A DNA stretch of 10,741 nucleotides, from assembly GCA_038259365.1 (NCBI GenBank), contig JBBSOW010000104.1:1-10741 (forward strand). The letters run 5' to 3'. The stretch comes from JBBSOW01 sp038259365. Its GTDB lineage: Bacteria; Actinomycetota; Actinomycetes; Propionibacteriales; Propionibacteriaceae. How positions within the stretch are numbered: position 1 is the first letter of the stretch; every line of letters begins with the position of its first letter. The position numbers and the translations under genes are program-made. Under the pieces are notes generated by a model. It was given only the letters and a program-made list of their open reading frames with translations, did no database searches and was not told where the DNA came from. Shown here piece after piece: positions 5,199 through 10,741 of this stretch.

Positions 5199-6596
5199 TC
5201 AGGAGCCAGCCGGTCCGCTCGGCGGCGGCTTCGGCCGCTCTCGCACGGCCGACAGGTACGCCGCATAGCTCCACGTCAGGTTCTGGACGCTCTTCTCGTA
5301 GCCAGTGACGGCGTCGAACTGCTCGCTCAGGTGGAAGTGGTCGCTGTGGTAGGTCACGGCCTGGAGCATCTTGTCGCCGGCCGTTCGAAGCGCATCGACC
5401 ACTGGCTGGCCGCCGCCCGTCACAGTCGCCGTGTCGAGCCCCAGGTCGTCGAAGAACGGCTTCGTGAGTTCGTTGAAGACGGGGCCCTGGCCCTTCCCGA
5501 ACGCGTTGGCGAGGCGGTAGTAGAGCTGGGCCAGGTTCAAGGCGCAGACCGCCCAGGGGTGTCGCCCGTCGTTGATGCCGTCGGCGGTGTTGCCGTCGTA
5601 GCGGTCGCTGGGATAGCGGCCGATGAGCGGCCCGAACCCTCTGGTCTCGTCGTCGTCGTTGATGGGATAGGCCGCTGACCCGCCGTTGACGTAGGACCGC
5701 CGGATCTGGGCGGCCGTTGAGAGCAGCTTCGGGTCCGTGCAGGCAATCGAGCCGTAGATGCAGGCCATGACCACGTCGGAGTTGGGGTCGTACTGACTGT
5801 CGTCGGTCTGGCTCGGATCGCCGACCTGACGGTTGAGGACCGAGGTGTAAAGCTTCTTATCCGGCAGCCAGTGGTCGTCGAGCGCCTTGCGCAGATCGTT
5901 GAGGGCGGTGTCGAACCCGTCGGGCTCCTTAAGGCCAAGATCGGTGCCCTTCTGCACATCCTCGAGGAATCGCACCTGTGCTGCCCGGGCGAAGAACGAC
6001 TTCCCCTTGGCGTCTTCCCAAGGGCCGAACTTCTCCACATCCTGGTCCCACTGAGCGACGATCTCATCGAGGTTCTTCTGAGTGACCTGCGTCGCGGTCG
6101 CCTTCGCCGTGGCGTCGAGATAGGGCCACGCCTCGATGAACGCGAGGCTCTGCAGAGCCGGACCGTCCTTCTGGTCGCTCCAGTCGCGTGGCGTGCCGTC
6201 GATGTTGAAGCAGGCGCGGAAGAAGTCGACATTCGGGTCGGCGGCGACGTCGTCCTGGCATCGCTTCGAGAACGCGACGTAGTCGCAGAGCGTCCGGTCG
6301 ACACCGTTGGCGTCTGGCTGCGGGGACGCGGCCAGCTCCATGGCCACGATCGCTGCGTCACGCACCCAGTGGTGGACGTAGTCTTGGTTGGTCACGTCTG
6401 TGAAGCTCGGCGAGGCGATTACGCAGCCAGGTTGTGACGTCCGCAGTGCGTATGGTGGCACCTGGTCCTTGTGCTCGATGACGACGGCCGAACTGCAGAT
6501 GTTCGCTCGCATGAAGGCGATCATCGTGGGAGCGAGCCCGACGAGGTCAATCTGCGGGATGGCGGCCTGGACTTGCTGGTACACACGCTGCGGCAC
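5199..6596 (-). CDS. glycoside hydrolase family 15 (glucoamylase-like) protein
   Basis: About 465 residues from a GTG at 6596, which has GAGGGG about 5 bases upstream; the frame is open to 6689 but the extra N-terminus is unconvincing. GH15 landmarks: ASPS then HHWVRDAAIVAME (WVRD from residue 77), DGPALQSLAFIEAWPYLD (from 144), FGPWEDAKGKSFFARAAQVR with Trp193-Glu194 at the general-acid position, GRHPWAVCALNLAQLYYRLA, and HLSEQFDAVTG with Glu425 at the general-base position, followed by NLTWSYAAYLSAVRER. Both catalytic glutamates of the (alpha/alpha)6-barrel are therefore present. GH15 enzymes release glucose from the ends of starch-like or other alpha-glucans. The order of motifs resembles fungal-type glucoamylases. 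No signal peptide is seen at this start, so location is open. A diverged GH15 fragment lies directly upstream. Confidence 0.88.
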   Translation of the reverse strand: MPQRVYQQVQAAIPQIDLVGLAPTMIAFMRANICSSAVVIEHKDQVPPYALRTSQPGCVIASPSFTDVTNQDYVHHWVRDAAIVAMELAASPQPDANGVDRTLCDYVAFSKRCQDDVAADPNVDFFRACFNIDGTPRDWSDQKDGPALQSLAFIEAWPYLDATAKATATQVTQKNLDEIVAQWDQDVEKFGPWEDAKGKSFFARAAQVRFLEDVQKGTDLGLKEPDGFDTALNDLRKALDDHWLPDKKLYTSVLNRQVGDPSQTDDSQYDPNSDVVMACIYGSIACTDPKLLSTAAQIRRSYVNGGSAAYPINDDDETRGFGPLIGRYPSDRYDGNTADGINDGRHPWAVCALNLAQLYYRLANAFGKGQGPVFNELTKPFFDDLGLDTATVTGGGQPVVDALRTAGDKMLQAVTYHSDHFHLSEQFDAVTGYEKSVQNLTWSYAAYLSAVRERPKPPPSGPAGS

Positions 6597-6884
6597 GGGA
6601 ACCCCCTCGGTCGACGCCTGCACCGAGTCTGGAGCGCTTCGGCCAGCGTGTCGAGGAGGCCGGGTGGAATGCGCGGTTCGGCTTCCCAACAGCGATGACG
6701 AGCTGTCCGCTCAGAGCCGTCAGCCCTTCGACTCCAAGAAGGTTCTTCCACTCGGTCAGGACGCACGCCTGCGTCGTGGCCCGCGTGCCACCACCGGCAC
6801 CGGCTCAGTCGCGCGCATCGCCGGAAGACCGATCGTCGGCCACTTCGATCCCCGCAACGCGCGACGGACAAGACCTCCGGTGCC
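6597..6884. other. spacer between the two GH15 copies, no supported gene
   Basis: About 290 bases. A minus-strand stretch at roughly 6670-6805 reads like protein (ACVLTEWKNLLGVEGLTALS, then GQLVIAVGKPNRAFHP). It has a stop upstream, no start codon, and runs out of the GH15 frame. I cannot assign it. Confidence 0.3.
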
Positions 6885-7240
6885 TTAGTCGCTGCCGCAA
6901 CGGGAGGCCCCTGCCAGGGCGGTGGTGGCGGCATCGATATCTGGCAGGTTCAGCCCGATTTCGCCCTGCTTCGCCTTCACCTCCTTCAAGCAGCGCAACT
7001 GTACTGCGCGGGTGAAGAACGACATTCCTGTCAGCTCCTCCCAGAGGTTCTGGCTGGGATCGTCCTTCTTGTCGATGATGTGCTGGACGTTCTTGTCGAT
7101 GACGGTCCTCGCGTCGTTCTGCGGCTGCGCGGAGAGCTGACCGAAGCACTGCATGATCGCAAGGCTCTGCAACGCGGGTCCGTCATACTGCGGCCCACGC
7201 CTTTCCCACGGTGTGCCGTCGACGTAGAACGTCCCCCCAC
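6885..7240 (-). pseudogene. second GH15 glucoamylase fragment
   Basis: The minus strand encodes FYVDGTPWERRGPQYDGPAL, QSLAIMQCF, then NLWEELTGMSFFTRAVQLRC and IGLNLPDIDAATTAL, ending at TGA 6885-6887. It aligns with the neighbouring GH15 copy over the region from its FNIDGTPRDW to its DLGLKEPDGFDTALNDL, including the catalytic WE pair. Similarity is clear at protein level but the DNA is diverged, so this is an older paralogue rather than a recent duplicate. Only about 115 of 460 residues remain. The N-terminal part is lost where transposase sequence appears on the other strand (from about 7333), and the C-terminal half is replaced by unrelated sequence before 6885. It cannot be functional. 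Confidence 0.75.
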
Positions 7241-7332
7241 GCGTGGCCGTCCGTGACGAGTCTGGCCCGTGGAGAGCAGCGGGTCTACGCCGTCGGGCGC
7301 ACTGCGGGGGTCGCTGCCGGAATGGGTGGTTC

Positions 7333-7673
7333 AACGGCACCAGATGTCGAGGTGCGGGCGATCAAGCCAAGACCGGCCGCAAAATCGTCCTGCACGACCT
7401 TGACGACCTGCTCCGCCAAGCCCGCCGCGACTGGGCCAACAAACGCGAACTGCGGGAGAAGTACCGCAAGTTCAGTTCCGGCCCAACGTGGAACGGGTCA
7501 TCTCCCAGATCGCCAGCCGCGGCGGCCGACGCCTCCACCTCCGCTACCGCGGCACCACCAAGAACAACGCCTGGCTCACCCACCGCACCGCCGCGCTCAA
7601 CCTACGCAACCTCATCGGCCGCGGCCTCACCCGCACAGCAGGACTCTGGGCTCTGGCAGCCCAGACCGTCTAA
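7333..7673 (+). pseudogene. C-terminal fragment of a DDE transposase (IS1182/IS5-like)
   Basis: The plus strand reads KTGRKIVLHDLDDLLRQARR and DWANKRELREKYRK, then shifts frame near 7475 to NVERVISQIASRGGRRLHLR, YRGTTKNNAWLTHRTAALNL and RNLIGRGLTRT, ending TAA at 7671-7673. 'ERV.SQ...GGRR..LRYRG..KN.AWL..RTAALNLR.L...GLTR' is a C-terminal pattern I associate with IS1182/IS5-type transposases, where ERV carries the last catalytic acid. Everything upstream, including the first two acids, is missing. It probably cut the adjacent GH15 fragment. I could not find matching terminal repeats on both sides. Confidence 0.65.
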
Positions 7674-7812
7674 AAGGCCACCGGTAGGCACCGATCACCG
7701 TCAGTACCGCACCGAGTCCAGCCCCCACCGCCCACCCAGGCACCCTATCCCGGACCGGACCGCTCTTCTGCCACGCCGCCGATCGGTCTTCACCGTAGCT
7801 ACCCACCAACAT
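7627..7812 (-). CDS. possible small membrane protein
   Basis: A 61-codon frame from an ATG at 7812 has GAGG 5 bases upstream. A single hydrophobic segment (VPGWAVGAGLGAVLTVIGAY) follows a charged stretch (GEDRSAAWQKSGPVRDR). The last third runs antisense over the transposase fragment, so the real end was probably lost at an IS junction near 7674. No family was recognised, and it may be a shadow frame. Confidence 0.25.
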   Translation of the reverse strand: MLVGSYGEDRSAAWQKSGPVRDRVPGWAVGAGLGAVLTVIGAYRWPFRRSGLPEPRVLLCG

Positions 7813-7890
7813 TCGTGCCTCGGCCCATGCATGACCAGTCCCAAACGGCCCTAATTCAGCGGCCTCCTAGAACCAAAGCTGGTCGAGACG

Positions 7891-9219
7891 TTGCTGCACG
7901 AGTTGGGCACCGGCAACGGTTCTGCTAACGCCGGGGCCAATGCCGCCGCCCCATACGACCCGGGAGCACTGCCGCTGCTGTCCCATTCCCTGCAAGGCAC
8001 TTGGGAACACCGTGAGGATCGCACGCTGACCGTGGCGGGGTACCAGGCCACCGGAGGCATCCGCGGCGCGGTCGCCGCCACCGCGGAAGCCACATTCCAG
8101 GCATTCGACTTCGTCGAGCAGCAAGCCGCCCGTCGGCTGCTGCTGCGCATGGTCCAGATCGGCGACGGGGTAGCGGACACCCGCCTTCGCGCCGACCGCA
8201 ACACGCTGATCGAACACTCTCCGGATCCAGCGGCAGCCTCAACCGTGTTCGATGCCTTCGCCCACGCCCGATTGATCACCGCAGACGAGGACGCGGCCGA
8301 GATCACCCACGAGGCCCTGCTGCGGGCTTGGCCACGGCTCCGCGGCTGGATTGACGCCGACCGCGCCGGACTCTACATCCACCAACGGCTCACCGACGCA
8401 GCCCAAAGATGGGACCGCGACGGCAGGCCCACCTGCGCCCTCTACCGCGACACCGACCTGGCCGTGGCCCAAGACTGGGCCCAGGAACCCGCCCACCACG
8501 ACGACCTCGGAACGCTGGAACGAGACTTCCTAGTCGCCAGCCAAGCGTTACGAGCCCGCCAGCAACAAAAATCCCACCGCCGTACTCGGCAGCTCATCAC
8601 TAGCCTTGTCGTCCTGCTCGTGCTTAGCCTGGTTGGCGGTGGGATCGCGCTCTACCAGGCGAATCACCCAAGGCCCCGGTTGGCGCTGTCAACCTCCCAG
8701 ATAAAGACTGGCGATACCTATTTAGCCACCGCCTCGGGGTTCTCGCCAAAAGAGAACGTGCAATTCTCCTGGATTGGACCGACAAGCAACAACATCGGTG
8801 TCTTCCCCGCCGACTCGCAAGGCATCGCGACACGCAGATACTTGCAGAAAGACCCTCCGGGGAACTACACCATCACCGTCAATGGGCAAACGTCAAGACG
8901 CACCGCCTCGGCTGCGCTGCGGGTCGTTACCGGCTCTGGTGACACTCCCCGATTAGTGCTGTCAACCTCCCAGATAAAGATTGGTGATACCTATTTAGCC
9001 ACCGCCTCGGGGTTCTTGCCGGGGGAGGACGTGCAATTCTCCTGGACCGGCCCCACCAGCGGCACGCTAATGACTTCTCCCGCCGACTCGGGTGGCAACA
9101 CTACAACCGGCACGATCGTGGAAACTGACGACCAGGGGAATTACACCATACTCGCCGTCGGGCGAACATCAGGGCGTGTCGCCACGGCTGCGCTACAAGT
9201 TGTCTTAGACCGCAACTAA
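7891..9219 (+). CDS. 5'-truncated nSTAND1-like NTPase with membrane anchor and two Ig-like repeats
   Basis: The frame is open from 7855; the first usable start is TTG at 7891 (442 residues). Residues 25-160 match the C-terminal half of the nSTAND1 NTPase module: GALPLLSHSLQGTWEHR (25-41), LTVAGYQATGGIRGAVAATA (45-64) and ITHEALLRAWPRLRGWID, followed by LYRDTDLAVAQDWA. The Walker A and B part that should precede it is absent, and the coding signal (EPKLVETLLHEL) runs up to a TAA at 7852, so the gene is cut at its 5' end. A basic stretch and one membrane helix (about 235-257, SLVVLLVLSLVGGGIALYQA) follow, then two similar domains of 91 residues (262-352 and 353-442). These have beta-sandwich, Ig/IPT-like character (TYLATASGF, VQFSW.GPTS, GNYTI) and are presumably outside the cell. 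STAND proteins are signal-sensing ATPases; without the P-loop this one should not switch. Five in-frame TTA codons are present. Confidence 0.72.
   Translation: MLHELGTGNGSANAGANAAAPYDPGALPLLSHSLQGTWEHREDRTLTVAGYQATGGIRGAVAATAEATFQAFDFVEQQAARRLLLRMVQIGDGVADTRLRADRNTLIEHSPDPAAASTVFDAFAHARLITADEDAAEITHEALLRAWPRLRGWIDADRAGLYIHQRLTDAAQRWDRDGRPTCALYRDTDLAVAQDWAQEPAHHDDLGTLERDFLVASQALRARQQQKSHRRTRQLITSLVVLLVLSLVGGGIALYQANHPRPRLALSTSQIKTGDTYLATASGFSPKENVQFSWIGPTSNNIGVFPADSQGIATRRYLQKDPPGNYTITVNGQTSRRTASAALRVVTGSGDTPRLVLSTSQIKIGDTYLATASGFLPGEDVQFSWTGPTSGTLMTSPADSGGNTTTGTIVETDDQGNYTILAVGRTSGRVATAALQVVLDRN
8674..9219 (+). repeat. two tandem 273-bp coding repeats (Ig-like domains)
   Basis: The units are 8674-8946 and 8947-9219, exactly 91 codons apart. 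The block starting at 8686 and its copy at 8959 share about 62 bases with three differences; the rest is more diverged. This points to a tandem domain duplication with uneven later change or local conversion. Confidence 0.85.
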
Positions 9220-9487
9220 AGCTCGCGGGGCTGACCAGGAGGCTGAAGATTTTCGTGGCCCCTATAAAGTCGAAAAGTTTGATTGTGGACGGTGCACGTT
9301 GCTCGGAACACCACCAGTCCAGTCACTCGACGTAGGGTCATCCATGCCCAATGAGGTGTTCCGCTGGTGACGGTCCTGTGCGCGAGTCGGCCCGAAGATC
9401 CGATAAGTGTCGTGACGTCATTTGATCTTTACTGGGCTTAGGGTGCGCTGCCGGACCATCTCGAAGGTCATCCCGGTGGAAGGGTGG
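9220..9487. other. intergenic, convergent between the STAND and DivIVA genes
   Basis: Both flanking genes end here. I see a short palindrome TGACGTCA at 9413-9420 but no strong G+C hairpin with a T-run, and no supported gene. Confidence 0.4.
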
Positions 9488-10282
9488 CTAGTGGGCTTGG
9501 GCGTGCGCGCCGATCCCGGTGGTGACCGGGTCGTGTTGGGGGCGCGTCGGGTTTGCTGGTGTGGTGGGTCCGGGCCCGTCCAGTTCTCGGAGCTGGGATT
9601 CCAGGTAGGTCTTTAGGCGGGTGCGGTAGTCGCGCTCGAAGGTGCGTAGTTCGTCGATCTTTTTCTCCAGGGTGTTTTTCTCCTGGCTAAGCGCACCGAG
9701 GATCTCGGTGTGCTTGCGGGCCGCGTCGCGTTCCACCGCCGCGGCTTTCTCCCGGGACTCCCGGTCTCGGGTTTCGGCTCTGCTGCGGGCGTCGTTGAGC
9801 AGAGTCTCGGCCCGGATCCTGGCCTCGGTCACCATGGCCTCTGCCTTCGCCCTGGCCTCGGCGAGTAGCTGTTCGGAGGTGGCGCGGGCCTGGCTGAGCA
9901 TCGCGTCGGCTTCGGTCTTGGCCTCGCTGGTCATCCGGTCGGCCATCTCCTGGGCCAGGCCCAAGACCTTGGCCGCGTGGACGTGAGGGTCCCCACAGGG
10001 TGAGGTCTGCTCCCTTGTCATCGGCGGCGCCACCGGAGCCGTCACCGGCCGAGGCGACTCCAGCGGGCGACGGACGGGCGCGGTGTCGACCGGGGCGGCG
10101 CGCAGCTGCTGATCGAGTTGTTGCACCTGGTTGCGGAGATCCTCGTTGTCCTGGATCAACCGGGTCAGCTCGGCCTGTACCAGGTCGAGGAATGCGTCCA
10201 CTTCGTCTTCGTGGTAGCCGCGCTTGCCGATCGGTGGCTTACTGAACGCGACGTTGTGAACATCTGTGGGGGTCAACGGCAT
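9488..10282 (-). CDS. DivIVA/Wag31-type polar growth protein (accessory paralogue)
   Basis: A 264-residue protein. Residues 1-33 (MPLTPTDVHNVAFSKPPIGK then RGYHEDEVDAFLDLV) are the DivIVA membrane-binding N-terminus, followed by a first coiled coil to about residue 62. A Pro-rich linker spans about 63-98. A long Ala/Glu/Arg coiled coil covers about 103-231, with a second conserved block FERDYRTRLKTYLESQL at 215-231, and then a loose 33-residue tail. Length and both end blocks match Wag31 of mycobacteria and relatives (about 260 residues). Wag31/DivIVA marks curved membrane at the cell poles and recruits the envelope-growth machinery. The usual neighbours (ftsZ, sepF, ylmG-like genes) are absent; instead there are IS remnants, so this looks like an extra copy. 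The start is supported by GAGGTGATC 3 bases upstream of the ATG. The linker differs from typical Wag31 and may change partners. Confidence 0.93.
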   Translation of the reverse strand: MPLTPTDVHNVAFSKPPIGKRGYHEDEVDAFLDLVQAELTRLIQDNEDLRNQVQQLDQQLRAAPVDTAPVRRPLESPRPVTAPVAPPMTREQTSPCGDPHVHAAKVLGLAQEMADRMTSEAKTEADAMLSQARATSEQLLAEARAKAEAMVTEARIRAETLLNDARSRAETRDRESREKAAAVERDAARKHTEILGALSQEKNTLEKKIDELRTFERDYRTRLKTYLESQLRELDGPGPTTPANPTRPQHDPVTTGIGAHAQAH

Positions 10283-10284
10283 CG

Positions 10285-10293
10285 GATCACCTC
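10285..10293 (-). promoter_or_regulatory. ribosome binding site of the DivIVA gene
   Basis: On the minus strand GAGGTGATC ends 2 bases before the ATG at 10282, with the GAGG core 7 bases away. This strong site suggests the gene is well translated. Confidence 0.75.
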
Positions 10294-10604
10294 ACGCACT
10301 CCTCGACTGGCGCCCTGGACTGGTGCCTTGGCCTGGTCTGTCGGTCCCCAAGGAGCCCGGCGGCCGCTACCGGCTGGGATCGAGCACCGCATCCGCATGG
10401 TCACCAGCAGCAACAAAACCATAACGGACATCGTGATGTAGCGGGAGAGGACGGCTCACCGCGCTCATCGGCCTGCGCCTGAGCCAGCCAAGTCCTCAGA
10501 CACGACTCCGAGATCCGTAGATCCTTCGCCAACTCGACGAGTCGTATTCATAGGTGAGTTGCTCCACGGTTGGTGCTTTTGGGGTGTGGGGTTGGCTTTG
10601 CCGG
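10294..10604. other. upstream region of the DivIVA gene, no supported gene
   Basis: About 310 bases separate the DivIVA start and the IS end. It should hold the DivIVA promoter, but I cannot point to convincing -35/-10 elements. All frames are short or poor. Confidence 0.4.
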
Positions 10605-10620
10605 GGCTCTTCGCTGTATC
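10605..10620. repeat. putative terminal inverted repeat of an ISL3-like element
   Basis: GGCTCTTCGCTGTATC lies 12 bases beyond the stop of a transposase. Ends beginning GGCTCTTCG are typical of actinobacterial ISL3-family elements as I recall them. The other end is outside the window, so pairing cannot be tested. Confidence 0.45.
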
Positions 10621-10631
10621 AAGTGGGTTAC

Positions 10632-10741
10632 TCAGCGTGAGGTCATGTAGGCGGGTGTGGGGTTGGTGAGGGTGGGTAACTGGAGTTTGGCTGCGGTGAG
10701 GTAGACGATGGTGATCATCTTGTTTTTGTTGCGGTAGCCCC
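10632..10741 (-). CDS. transposase C-terminus, ISL3-like (partial, leaves window)
   Basis: The last 35 codons on the minus strand read GYRNKNKMITIVYLTAAKLQ, LPTLTNPTPAYMTSR, then TGA at 10634-10632; the frame is open at the right edge. A 'GY......MI...L....L.LP' ending close to an IS end is compatible with ISL3-family (IS1096/IS1165 type) transposases. The terminal sequence GGCTCTTCG just outside supports this. Whether the element is intact depends on sequence beyond the window. Confidence 0.55.
   Translation of the reverse strand, partial: GYRNKNKMITIVYLTAAKLQLPTLTNPTPAYMTSR

Noticed and set aside
5537..6437. Long ORFs of 274 (minus) and 188 (plus) codons overlapping the GH15 gene
   Set aside because: They are alternative-frame shadows of the GH15 gene, dominated by Arg/Ser/Thr or Val/Gly/Glu as expected from codon-shifted high-GC sequence.
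3463..9408. GATCCGATAAG occurring both near 3463 and near 9398
   Set aside because: An 11-base match is expected by chance several times in a window of this size, and the flanks differ.
9418..9471. 17-codon minus frame (MTFEMVRQRTLSPVKIK) just after the DivIVA stop
   Set aside because: It looks peptide-like but has no ribosome binding site and no family; not enough to call a gene.
10582..10666. 14-base direct repeat GGGTGTGGGGTTGG at 10582-10595 and 10653-10666
   Set aside because: G/T-rich and short, one copy inside the transposase end and one outside; not placed like a target duplication.

Overview
The window is high-GC actinobacterial DNA. The clearest lineage marker is a DivIVA/Wag31 polar-growth protein (9488-10282, minus) whose N-terminus, with the loop KPPIGKRGY, is of the type found in Mycobacteriales and Pseudonocardiales. 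A BluB enzyme, an FDXHR zinc-binding protein and a small helix-turn-helix protein of a kind familiar from actinobacteria agree with this. No tRNA, rRNA, CRISPR array or core-genome cluster is visible. The DNA looks like an accessory region built from gene pieces and mobile-element remnants, with a few intact genes among them.

Layout. 1-300: the start of a minus-strand membrane or secreted protein, leaving the window on the left, and a methyltransferase scrap. 507-1650 (minus): four tightly packed small genes, three junctions overlapping; one encodes a PIN-domain protein broken by a frameshift. 1649-2287 (plus): an unrecognised gene broken by two compensating frameshifts. 2503-2721 (plus): an intact helix-turn-helix protein. 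2737-3400 (minus): a serine-resolvase C-terminus joined directly to a frameshifted short-chain dehydrogenase. 3479-3716: a 238-bp non-autonomous element with perfect 24-bp terminal inverted repeats and a 9-bp target duplication. 3730-3990 (minus): an FDXHR zinc-binding protein. 4202-4843 (minus): bluB. 4922-5118 (minus): scraps of a tyrosine-type integrase C-terminus. 5199-6596 (minus): an intact GH15 glucoamylase-like enzyme, with a second, diverged GH15 fragment upstream (6885-7240). 7333-7673 (plus): the C-terminus of a DDE transposase. 7855-9219 (plus): a STAND-NTPase-like protein that has lost its P-loop half but keeps a membrane anchor and two Ig-like repeats. 9488-10282 (minus): the DivIVA/Wag31 paralogue. 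10605-10741: the end of an insertion sequence, probably ISL3-like, running off the right edge.

How the genes work together. Few functional links are visible. The 507-1650 cluster looks like one translationally coupled operon with a toxin-antitoxin-like arrangement. bluB has no cobalamin genes next to it, the GH15 enzyme has no maltose or glycogen genes next to it, and the DivIVA gene has none of the usual cell-division neighbours. Single-base frameshifts in otherwise good reading frames recur across the remnants. This means either real decay of mobile DNA or indel errors in the assembly; the sequence alone cannot separate the two.
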